The translations under genes were made by a program, and so were the position numbers. The notes beneath the pieces were generated by a model, which did no database searches, was not told the origin of the DNA, and saw only the letters and a list, made by a program, of their open reading frames with translations. Below are positions 10,294 to 18,615 of a DNA stretch of 64,000 nucleotides, in pieces. The DNA is from Yamadazyma tenuis (Eukaryota > Ascomycota > Pichiomycetes > Serinales > Debaryomycetaceae): NCBI RefSeq assembly GCF_029203305.1, contig NC_089463.1, forward strand, positions 1,381,001 to 1,445,000, read 5' to 3'. Numbering within the stretch: the stretch's first letter is position 1; every line of letters begins with the position of its first letter.

Positions 10294-10447
10294 CTTCCCC
10301 TAGAGTACTTTTGTGACTGCATTATACGCAAGTTTTGTGTCACTAGGTTTTTTCGCTGCTTTCTCACTCTCAAATTTTTACGCTTCTCACGGTTTGAAAT
10401 TTTTCATTAACTTCAGAGTTATTATCATATAATATCAATTAGTAAAA

Positions 10448-10828
10448 GTATGTCGAACTGAAAGACAGAACAATAGAAACGAATGAAATCATGATATACT
10501 ACAGTCCCTATCAATTCCAACTTTACCCAGTCCAGGGTTTATTATTTTTATCGAAGGACCACCAGGTCCCAGTCAACACATTCACCTCTGTTTGTGGTGT
10601 CCATATATATGATGAGAAGTTTGCAAATATAGCGGAGATGCCCAACAACGTCTTGGTGTTATTGGGTGAAGACTGACATTTTTAAAGTCGTATCATCTTG
10701 AAGCATCTCCCAACAAAAGCTACCAAAATTAAAGCGAATTAAATTCACCTCCCCTTTATTCAATATTCATGATTTCAGATTCGTTTTCTTTGTCAGTTAA
10801 TGAGGCCCCAATACTAACATTCATCTAG
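10448..10828 (+). other. RPS29: Probable 5'UTR intron of RPS29 (381 nt)
   Basis: A consensus donor GTATGT sits at 10448-10453. A perfect branch-point TACTAAC is at 10812-10818, with an acceptor AG at 10827-10828 immediately before the RPS29 ATG. No ATG continuous with the RPS29 frame precedes the donor, so the intron would lie wholly in the 5' leader. Introns in 5' leaders of ribosomal protein genes are known in hemiascomycetes. The branch point and acceptor are strong; the donor is the best match rather than proven. A 61-codon ATG-started frame (10491-10676) lies inside the intron and is treated as non-coding. Confidence 0.7.
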
Positions 10829-10999
10829 ATGGCTCACGAATCTGTTTGGTTTTCCCACCCAAGAAACTTCGGTAAAGGTTCTAGACAATGTAGAGTCTGT
10901 TCCTCCCACTCTGGTTTGATCAGAAAATACGGTTTAAACATCTGCAGACAATGTTTCAGAGAAAAGGCTACTGACATTGGTTTCAACAAGTTCCGTTAA
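10829..10999 (+). CDS. RPS29: Ribosomal protein S29 (uS14)
   Basis: This is a 56-residue small-subunit protein located in the 40S head. The frame begins [20 protein letters not shown] and ends DIGFNKFR, nearly identical to yeast Rps29. The four zinc-ligand cysteines are present as CRVC (two) and CRQC (two) around the segment [14 protein letters not shown]. Stop TAA is at 10997-10999. Codon use is that of a highly expressed gene (AGA, GGT, TTG, TTC). The ATG directly follows an intron acceptor, so translation probably starts on the second exon. TSR1 is divergently transcribed on the other side of the promoter. Confidence 0.98.
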   Translation: MAHESVWFSHPRNFGKGSRQCRVCSSHSGLIRKYGLNICRQCFREKATDIGFNKFR

Positions 11000-11997
11000 G
11001 TTATTTTACTAAAAGTATTGCATTAAAAGATTCTTTTAAGTAACTTTTTATTTAAAATGGCTTACTGTGTATAATTAATTTAATGGTCTTATATACCTAT
11101 AGGCTTAACCTTTAGTATATCAAATATAAATTTTCAGTATAGTAAGCGAAGAAATGGACGTATCTGATTCACTAGTTCAAGGGGTTGTTTCCCAAGATCT
11201 AGTTACGTCGTCAATAATGACTTTGGGACCATACCCAATAAAGCATGCTCCGTGGTGATAAGATTATGTCTAAACATAAGTCCAGCACTTCAAAGGGGCC
11301 CAAGAGTACTACAGTGAACAATTACATTCGACATACAATAGAGAAAAGAGTATATGTCCCATTAATCGACATTCCAAATCCATCGCCTCACTAAAGAGAC
11401 CCAACGGATAACGAACTTCCATATGGGATTCATTCATCTCGGGAAAGAAAATTATAATTATAATATGGCAACGGTGGTAACTTGACAATTTGCATTAACC
11501 CGTCGTGGCAAAATATTCCCTGGCTTTTTGATTAAAGAAGAAAAGAAAATTTGGAGATGCTTTTTCGATTTTATACTCAGCTTCTGAGAATTTTACCCGG
11601 ACTTGATGTGGTGTACACCTGATAATGTTCTAATATTAGTGATAAAGTGATTAGGTAAGTACATAGTGCTTGAAGAAGTGGTGATCCTTCCGTGGGGTTT
11701 TATGTTGGTTTTGTCAAGGTTATGTGAACTTGATTTTAAAAATATTTTGTGTAATAAAGTAAAAGCTGCAAATTTCATCCAAACTTCACAAAATATACAT
11801 GCAATGACAAACAATTGCTAGAAAAAACAAGCGAAACAAATAATGTCCACTTTGAAGTTGATAGTGACACGATCTTTGCCAATTGTTATTCCACAGACAC
11901 TTTAAAGGGATTTTATCTATGTTGTAGACATTTCTAGTTTTCTAGCTGGATTCCTTAAGCCAAGTGCGTAAATTCAAAATCATTGAAACTGCCAATA
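11000..11997. other. Intergenic region downstream of RPS29; two tiny ORFs only
   Basis: I see no convincing gene in this kilobase. Two consecutive short frames on the plus strand, 11154-11258 (34 codons) and 11266-11394 (42 codons, beginning MSKHKSSTSKGPKSTT), are separated by 7 nt. They have ordinary-looking codons but I recognise neither. The rest is AT-rich and probably contains the RPS29 3' end and the promoter of the spliced gene at 11998. Confidence 0.5.
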
Positions 11998-12364
11998 ATG
12001 TCAGGAAATGGGATCAAGGCATTATCTTTTTTGCTAGTTGGAAGCATCAGCTGGTACGCCGGCGTAAAGTTTTGGCAGCCTTTAATTGTGTACGTAAGAA
12101 CCTTTCATCCTCCAAAGTTCATTGGACCTATTTACTAACCGACTATTATCTAGTGAGCAGCTCAAGAAAGATGGAAATTTAAGGACTGACGTTGAAATTC
12201 CTGAAATCGAAACGCAACCAGAGTCTTGGGAAGATGTTAAATCAAGCATAAGGGCAACCATTCATCCCGAAGTCGAGGCTAAGAAGGATAATAAGTTTGC
12301 ACAAAGTTTAAACGAAAATGTTGTGGAGATACAACAAAACAAAGAATCCAACTCTGGCAAGTAG
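11998..12364 (+). CDS. Small spliced single-pass (probably mitochondrial) membrane protein, Ecm19-like?
   Basis: Two exons, 11998-12089 and 12154-12364, join in frame (303 nt, 100 residues). The 64-nt intron has donor GTACGT (12090-12095), branch point TACTAAC (12133-12139) and acceptor TAG (12151-12153). The alternative donor GTAAGA at 12094 would give an immediate stop. The product starts MSGNGIKALSFLLVGSISWY, with one hydrophobic segment at residues about 8-22, then KFWQPLIV and EQLKKDGNLRTDVEIPE, and a charged hydrophilic tail ending SNSGK. The topology (short N-terminal anchor followed by a polar domain) suggests a small mitochondrial inner-membrane protein. It loosely recalls Ecm19, but that is from memory and not firm. 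SYO1 starts 178 bp downstream on the same strand. Confidence 0.7.
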
Positions 12365-12541
12365 TTCACCTTACTAAACTGTTGGAATCCCAGCACAAAT
12401 ATTCTAGCTTGTATAATACTTTATATGAACATTATCATTAGATTATATCACATTTCATTTTGATTCCTGCACCTCATCCCAGTTAGCGACTATACTCATC
12501 TCAGAAAAAAATAACAGTAGACTACACCAACACATCGTGAA

Positions 12542-14467
12542 ATGGGTAAATTAAAGAAGGGAAGAAGAAACCAGAGGGCCAGACATAATCCGATAGGCAA
12601 AAAAGGTCAAAATGGTGTAAGTGATGGTGGTGAAGCCAAGAAAGATGAAACTACCAGAAACAACAGAATCTTACCATTGATTGAAAAATTACTGTCTTCG
12701 AGTACCAATGACAGGTCTATGGCATTGGGGGCTATAACTGTTCTTTGTGAAGACAACAGAATGAGAAAGTTGTTGTTAAAAGAGAAACTCGTTCAAATTA
12801 TCATGGAACAATGCCTAAACGACAATAGTGATGAGGTTGTTGTCGAAGCTTTTGGCTTATTGAGAAACATCGGTATTGATGAGGGATATGACATTTTGAA
12901 ATATTACTGGAGATCCAACATTTGGATCACCATTGAGAATTCGTTGAAGAAGGTACAAGAGTCCTTTAAATACTTGCAACAACCACCTTCCAAAGAATTG
13001 ACCAAGAAACAAAAGGAGGACGAGAAATCGAAACAGCAGTTACTATTTGATTTCACAGAACACTTATTATCGTTGGTTGTTGTGATAGCCAGTGGATCTG
13101 ATGACCTTTATGACATGGTATTTGAGAAGCTTGAACCTGTATTGAACTTGGCGATTGACTTGATCAACTTCAATATATCTTCAAACAAGTTATCAATTAA
13201 ATTGTTCAACACCTTATTGGATTTCATCTATGAATTTTGCAGTGAATCGAATGAGTTCATCCAAAAATTGGCCACTTCCAACTTTTCATTAGAGTCTGTG
13301 AACACTTTTGTCCACTCCGAATCTCAAAAGTCCAACAATTTAGGCAAAGCCTATGTTGGAGGTATAACGTTCCATATCAATGAGGTAATGAAAATGAATT
13401 CAAGCAAGAATCAGGTTTGCCATAAGATCTTATCGAGTCTTTTCAACAATCTCACTACTATAGATTTGGAACAATTGAAAAGTGACTTGAATTCCAAGGA
13501 CAACGCAAATGAACCACTTTATGCATCAGCGCCAGAAATCACACAAGATATAGACCAACAAATTGCTGGTTCGTCGGCAGAGAAGGACTTGGCCAAAGCA
13601 AATCTACAAAATATCGAAATTGTCTTGGATTTGACTACTAGTGTGTTTGAGTATTTGGCAATTAACGAAAATTTCGAGGAACCACCAGAATTATCACCAG
13701 AGTTGATCGAGTTAATCTTTAAAGTGATAGTTCCTTCCATTATAGAGTTGATCAAATTCAACCAGGCCAACGAAAATATTCTTTCATTATCTGACAAGTT
13801 AATTGTCTGCTTGAATAACTTGGCCTGGTTGTTGTTATCGCTGGAATCATTGCCTGTTGAATGGTTCAACGTTTCACTGGCCATTTGGGATTTGACCATA
13901 GAAGTTTCTCAAACTGACGATGAGTTATTACAAAAGGATTGTTTAAATCTACTCTGGGCTATCACTAAAGCATTAGGACCCGAAATCAAGTCCAAAATTG
14001 ATCCACAAATGATTAACCAATTGATTCAAAAATGCAATGATTACATCAGTGACTGGACAAGTGGAAATTTTAATCCGGATCACTTGGAATACTACTTGGC
14101 TATTATTGGATTTTCCGGGTCCGTGGCAATAATCATTGACAACACTACAGTCACGTATCAAATTTCGGAATTTCTTTTAAGAACTATTGAGGTGTTCATA
14201 CTGGTTCACAACCTTCCAGCTGCCGTTGAACTCGTGTTGGAGAGCTTGAATCTTATTTTTGAAATTTTTGGCGACAAGTCGTATGCCTATGACAACGAAA
14301 TCTACGTCCAGAAGCAGTACAACCAGAGATTAAGACAATATGAGTTACCTGCCAAGGAGATGTACAAAAAAATTGACAAGCACAAGTATGCTGAATTGAA
14401 AATCAAAGGCGAGGAAACCTTCATCAATATTGGTCGGTTCATACAGTACAAAGAAAGTGAACAATAA
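12542..14467 (+). CDS. SYO1: Syo1, dedicated importer/chaperone of Rpl5 and Rpl11
   Basis: Syo1 is a transport adaptor that captures nascent Rpl11 and binds Rpl5, carries both into the nucleus with Kap104, and hands them with 5S rRNA to pre-60S particles. The 641-residue protein starts with a basic, nuclear-signal-like MGKLKKGRRNQRARHNPIGK. ARM/HEAT helical repeats run through the whole length (for example RMRKLLLKEKLVQIIMEQ and EVVVEAFGLLRNIGIDEGYD), with an acidic loop near residues 330-345, where the family carries its Rpl11-binding segment. Length is close to the yeast protein (620). ATG 12542 follows an A-rich leader. Confidence 0.9.
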   Translation: MGKLKKGRRNQRARHNPIGKKGQNGVSDGGEAKKDETTRNNRILPLIEKLLSSSTNDRSMALGAITVLCEDNRMRKLLLKEKLVQIIMEQCLNDNSDEVVVEAFGLLRNIGIDEGYDILKYYWRSNIWITIENSLKKVQESFKYLQQPPSKELTKKQKEDEKSKQQLLFDFTEHLLSLVVVIASGSDDLYDMVFEKLEPVLNLAIDLINFNISSNKLSIKLFNTLLDFIYEFCSESNEFIQKLATSNFSLESVNTFVHSESQKSNNLGKAYVGGITFHINEVMKMNSSKNQVCHKILSSLFNNLTTIDLEQLKSDLNSKDNANEPLYASAPEITQDIDQQIAGSSAEKDLAKANLQNIEIVLDLTTSVFEYLAINENFEEPPELSPELIELIFKVIVPSIIELIKFNQANENILSLSDKLIVCLNNLAWLLLSLESLPVEWFNVSLAIWDLTIEVSQTDDELLQKDCLNLLWAITKALGPEIKSKIDPQMINQLIQKCNDYISDWTSGNFNPDHLEYYLAIIGFSGSVAIIIDNTTVTYQISEFLLRTIEVFILVHNLPAAVELVLESLNLIFEIFGDKSYAYDNEIYVQKQYNQRLRQYELPAKEMYKKIDKHKYAELKIKGEETFINIGRFIQYKESEQ

Positions 14468-14939
14468 TATTAGTTAGTGGATAGTTTCCCGAGACACCTT
14501 CACCAAAAATAACGCAAATCACTATTATTGCTATTTCAGTAGGAAGAGTGTTATGCGTGACGTGAAATGTTTTCTGGGGAAGCTTATTGTTCTGACAGTT
14601 ATTTGTTTCAAGGCTCATAGCAGCGTCTCATTGTCCCTTTAAATTTCTATATTTAGTGACTATGTTACCAGTGCACCTGATTATTTGTGAGATGTGTCAA
14701 TGAAGTTGAGAGACAAAGTTTTATAAAGAGGGGCATCAACTGAAATTATATGCGAGCATAGTCTAATTGCAGCAAATGATGTAATAGGCTGCGAAATTAA
14801 AAATAGACATACAGAGACGTCAACTAGCACAAAAGGCTGTTTATGAAAAGTATATAAGGTGGGTGACCCTCCTTCTATTTATCATTACTACAACAATCAA
14901 ATCAATCAACTCGACTATCTGATTAACCAAACCACAAAA
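14468..14939. promoter_or_regulatory. SYO1 3' end and promoter of the secreted-protein gene
   Basis: This 472-bp gap has no gene that I can support. A good TATA box, TATATAA at 14851-14857, sits 83 bp upstream of the ATG at 14940. A CA/AT-rich leader follows, as expected for a strongly expressed yeast gene. The open frame extends upstream of the ATG to 14859, but that lies at or downstream of the TATA box and reads as 5'UTR. Confidence 0.55.
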
Positions 14940-15431
14940 ATGAAGTTCTCTATTGTTTTCGCTTCCGCTGCTGCTTTAATGACCGTTGCCAACGCTGCAC
15001 CAACCCCAGAATCTACATCAGTTCAAAAGAGAAGCGACCCAATTGTCCATTTATTTGTCGAATCCGAAGACTCTTCTGTCAGCGGTCAAGGTCTTTCCCC
15101 TTTACACGAAGGTGCTGCTTTGGACTATGTTTTCTTAGGTAAGAATTCGGCTGATTTCCACTATAATTCAACCCTGCACTCAATCTACCTGCTTGATGGA
15201 AACCTTGAGCTTGTACCAGTTGTTGAGTCGAATATTGTTGAATTTGTACCTGGTAAGCCTAACGTGTTTGTTAAGGATGGCTATTTGTCGTATAAGGGCT
15301 CTAGTTCCTTTGCTGCTTGTAACAATGTCAACCAACAATATGACTACAAAGGTTACGCCTTGGCCCAATACCCAAACGAAAATGTCCCAAGGGGATGTAT
15401 CAACGTGAAGGTCAAGGCCGTCATTGCTTGA
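14940..15431 (+). CDS. Small secreted (probably cell-wall) protein with signal peptide and Kex2 site
   Basis: This is a 163-residue protein. Residues 1-19 (MKFSIVFASAAALMTVANA) are a classic signal peptide with Ala-X-Ala cleavage. A short proregion ends in a Kex2-type Lys-Arg at 30-31. The mature part is beta-rich in appearance, with one N-glycosylation sequon (NST) and two cysteines (AACNN and RGCIN). It resembles small fungal wall proteins of the PhiA / Pir C-terminal type, but I cannot assign a name. There is no GPI tail, so it is predicted to be released or held in the wall by other links. The start at 14940 is chosen over the upstream extension because the signal peptide begins there. 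A strong TATA box is present upstream. Confidence 0.75.
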   Translation: MKFSIVFASAAALMTVANAAPTPESTSVQKRSDPIVHLFVESEDSSVSGQGLSPLHEGAALDYVFLGKNSADFHYNSTLHSIYLLDGNLELVPVVESNIVEFVPGKPNVFVKDGYLSYKGSSSFAACNNVNQQYDYKGYALAQYPNENVPRGCINVKVKAVIA

Positions 15432-15542
15432 GTCAAGTATTTGCATCAACTTTGTTCTCGAAAAGTCCATAGTTTTAGTTGTCTGTGTTTGATTATTTTT
15501 ATATTGTTTCTAATTCACATAAAAGAAAAGTTCTAAACTCAT

Positions 15543-17942
15543 CTAATCAACTTCCGGAGGATTGGCTCCACCGAATTCCTCGTCACTTTCATCTGACTCG
15601 TCAAAACTCGACACACTAACAATTTCCGATTCAGTGTCCACTTCAGGCGCATTCTTACTATCATCCTTTTCAGGGACTCCCACAACACCCCATCTGATTT
15701 TGGTAACTTCTTCCAATCTGCTTAATATCTCCACCATGGGGGTGAACAAACCGAATTGCTTAAATTCACCATCGTAAGAGTGTAACATACCCAAGACACC
15801 CAAACCCTTGGATTCGGATATGGTATCACAGTCTTCTAATTTAGAGAGAAGCCAAGATCCACTATCACCACCAGCAGCGAAAGCAGAGTTGTTATCAATA
15901 GAATTGACCACAAATTCAGATGAATGAATGGCTCCATCTAACCAGTAGACTAGTTTAATACCGTTCAAGTTACCTTGTGTGAACTTGGTCGTTGAACCGT
16001 ACTTGAAAACGGGTAAGCCAGCATTATTATTTCTAGGAGCAGGTGCTTCGTCATCTACTTCATCAATGTCAAGGTCCAATTCATTTTCTTCCTCTTTAGT
16101 AGGTCTCGTTAAGTCTATTACTCTTCTGACATATAGGTTGTCGAACATTAAGCCTGGATCAAACTCATTGAATGCAATATCATCACCCAAAAAGTTTTGA
16201 TCACACGTCAAATTCTTATTCACTTTGATGATGGCTAAGTCAGATAACCTCTTCTCATTTGAGTTCTTCATGGCCATTAATGTTCGTTCACCCCAGATAA
16301 TTTGTCCAAAACCATACGCTGGTAAATTTCTGGTCTCATAATATCCTTGTTTGCTCTTCGAATTCTTCAATTTTATTTTTTTCATTGGAAACATTTGATC
16401 AACCTGTTTCAAGACAGACGCATAGGCAACCTTAGCCTCCATCATCGTTGCGTCGTTTCCACTTCTAGACAACTTTTCATATTGTTGTGTCAAAGCTTTC
16501 TTGTACAATGAAATCAACACCGAAGAAGGTGCTGACACATGAGGATATTCGGTCTCATCATCACTATTGTTAAGACAAACATGCCCACAAGAAATAGCGA
16601 ACTTGGAGTTTGAATAAGATTCCAAATGGGGTTGCTTTGCAAGGTCGATCATAGGATAGATAAATCCACCCACTGTTCCCGAAGTTCTGGAAGCATTTTC
16701 AATCGAAATCGATAACGACATTGGTGGCGTCTTGACATCTGTTGGAACTCTAAAGGGCAACTTGAACATTTGAACAGGAGCTTGGGGCACTGGAGAGGTA
16801 GTAGCACCCAAATTAGCGGAATTAGAGGCAGGTGCCGATTTAGTTGAAGCCAATTCAATAAAGTTCTTCACGACTATTACGTGGATATCGTCGTACAAGT
16901 CATGTAAACTCTGCGTTAATTTTGAGTGATAGTCGGTAGGGTTTGGGTAGCCGAAGTAAAGGGTTAAAATGTTCATATCTTTAGCAATACCACGAACAAT
17001 AGGAGCAATAAACGAACCATTTTGTTCTTTAATTTTAATAGGCGTGGCTGCAATTCTGTTAATAATGTTGACAATCACGTCCTCGTTGGGTAGACTTTCT
17101 TTGTTATTGCACCCAATGGCGTAGTTTTGAGGTTTAGTAATCACGGTAGGATTTTGTACACTGGCTCTACGATTGCTTGTGTTCAATGTAGTTGCAAACT
17201 CGTTGAAGTTCTTGACCAATAACAACTTCAACTTGATGAAGACTTCATCTTGTAACAAGTTATCGTACAAGTTAAGGTAGATTTTCATGATTTTTCTCAA
17301 GTGTGAGTTATTGTAGGTAGTAAACTTCCAAGACACTTCCGAAGTGACTTCATTCAAGTCTTTGATGAACGACGTGAAATTCTTCAACAAGTCGATGTTG
17401 TTTATAACTGCACTAGTCAAGTTCAGAATCGAATTATTATACTGGTTCATGGCAAAGGACATATCTTCACCCAACTGATGAAGCCTTTCGCTGATTACTT
17501 CCACAGGGTTATCTTGATGTAATTCTTCTTGGACTTCGAGGATCTGTAACCTTTGCCCATAGTCAAGGGCTTTAGATAAGCTCAGCTTGGAGGCTTGACT
17601 TTGGCTGGAATAGTGAGAAGACTGGTTAGTTGACATAGTTCTCTTTCCACTAGAGAAGATAGACTTGTCATTCTTGCTAGAATTTCTGGTGAAAATCGAA
17701 GGGTTAAGTCTGTTCGTGGTTGGAGTGTTCAGAATTGAAGGATTGAGATTCAAGTTGGGGTCATTTTGCATGGTATTATCATCGAACATTTCAATTTCAT
17801 CAATTGAATCTCCAGACCCAGTGGTGCTGACACTTTGACGATTAGCATGGGTCCCAGGAGCAGAGAGGTTGGAAGTTTCACTCAAGATGTCTTCATGTTC
17901 GCCAGCCTTTCTATGGCGGCCCAAAAACTTCTTCATCGACAT
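15543..17942 (-). CDS. SSY5: Ssy5, processing protease of the SPS amino-acid sensor
   Basis: Ssy5 is a chymotrypsin-like protease of the plasma-membrane Ssy1-Ptr3-Ssy5 sensor. On sensing external amino acids its catalytic part cleaves latent transcription factors Stp1/Stp2. Catalytic landmarks are FAISCGHVCLN (His), LSDLAIIKVN (Asp) and GGDSGSWLLSKL (Ser). The N-terminal half is the inhibitory prodomain, Ser/Asn-rich up to about residue 130. The tail is very acidic. The frame is open to 17969, but that codon is GTG; the first ATG is 17942 (MSMKKFLGRH), giving 799 residues, longer than baker's yeast Ssy5 (699). It is convergent with the secreted protein, whose stop is 111 bp away. Confidence 0.93.
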   Translation of the reverse strand: MSMKKFLGRHRKAGEHEDILSETSNLSAPGTHANRQSVSTTGSGDSIDEIEMFDDNTMQNDPNLNLNPSILNTPTTNRLNPSIFTRNSSKNDKSIFSSGKRTMSTNQSSHYSSQSQASKLSLSKALDYGQRLQILEVQEELHQDNPVEVISERLHQLGEDMSFAMNQYNNSILNLTSAVINNIDLLKNFTSFIKDLNEVTSEVSWKFTTYNNSHLRKIMKIYLNLYDNLLQDEVFIKLKLLLVKNFNEFATTLNTSNRRASVQNPTVITKPQNYAIGCNNKESLPNEDVIVNIINRIAATPIKIKEQNGSFIAPIVRGIAKDMNILTLYFGYPNPTDYHSKLTQSLHDLYDDIHVIVVKNFIELASTKSAPASNSANLGATTSPVPQAPVQMFKLPFRVPTDVKTPPMSLSISIENASRTSGTVGGFIYPMIDLAKQPHLESYSNSKFAISCGHVCLNNSDDETEYPHVSAPSSVLISLYKKALTQQYEKLSRSGNDATMMEAKVAYASVLKQVDQMFPMKKIKLKNSKSKQGYYETRNLPAYGFGQIIWGERTLMAMKNSNEKRLSDLAIIKVNKNLTCDQNFLGDDIAFNEFDPGLMFDNLYVRRVIDLTRPTKEEENELDLDIDEVDDEAPAPRNNNAGLPVFKYGSTTKFTQGNLNGIKLVYWLDGAIHSSEFVVNSIDNNSAFAAGGDSGSWLLSKLEDCDTISESKGLGVLGMLHSYDGEFKQFGLFTPMVEILSRLEEVTKIRWGVVGVPEKDDSKNAPEVDTESEIVSVSSFDESDESDEEFGGANPPEVD

Positions 17943-18615
17943 GTTCAATAGCGTTAGAAAACAATCCACTGATAGACGAGTTAGTTCCGTATCACAGAAA
18001 AATTCATGTTAGAAATGCCTTGCGAAAATATGGGCAAGGCACGTGAATTTATATGCAGGTGGATAGGGTCAGTTTATGGACAGAGATATCACAACACGTT
18101 AAATAGTTTTGAGGCAACAATAGAGCTGAAATTATGATGTCTAGTATGTTGCTTTAAGCGATGCATTCGTAAACTGTGCCTTTTGTAGCGGTATAAAGTC
18201 CGAAAATTCTCCTTGGACAAGGACTGGTTCGCAGCATGATAGTGGTATTGGGGAATTTTGCAGCCTCGACAGAGAAGTTTGAAACATCACCTGAGCCCAA
18301 GAGTTCAAGCACAACTTCAAAAGGGCCCCCATTATCGACCTACCATATTCTTCCCCGGGGCATTACAACTCCTATACTCTTCTATATATCGATATATTTC
18401 CCTTCCCTGACTGAAATCAAGTGCGACTTGAGTTTTGAGGGTTTGACAAAAAACAAAATAGACATTTTCCATTTTACGGGGTATCACAATCGTACCATCT
18501 TTTGTGCTGAATTGAAACTAAGCCATTTTGTCGACAACTTTATTATTGTCCATTCCTAATCCTTAATTGACCATTCCCTCTCCATATTGAGCTGCCCTAT
18601 TGACATTCTTTCAAA
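17943..18615. promoter_or_regulatory. Divergent promoter region between SSY5 and FBP26
   Basis: This 673-bp region separates two divergently transcribed genes. An AT-rich TATATATCGATATATTT stretch near 18382-18398 is a plausible TATA region for FBP26. An ATG-started 107-codon frame at 18236-18559 is present, but its sequence looks non-coding and I do not call it. Confidence 0.4.

Noticed and set aside
10491..10676. 61-codon ATG frame upstream of RPS29
   Set aside because: It sits inside the probable 5'UTR intron, has no recognisable features, and its stop coincides with the possible D box. Treated as non-coding intron sequence.
12122..12364. Stand-alone 80-codon frame
   Set aside because: Its first codon is TTG and its first residues are intron sequence; the 3' part is exon 2 of the spliced gene at 11998-12364.
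17943..17969. N-terminal extensions of SSY5, and likewise of REI1, UBC9, ATP10, PTP1, the OYE, the MNN1-like gene and the gene at 35222
   Set aside because: The extended frames begin with GTG or TTG, not ATG. I used the first in-frame ATG, which in most cases also gives the usual family length.
18236..18559. 107-codon frame between SSY5 and FBP26
   Set aside because: Low-complexity, irregular composition, no family match, and it occupies the FBP26 promoter up to 57 bp from the ATG.
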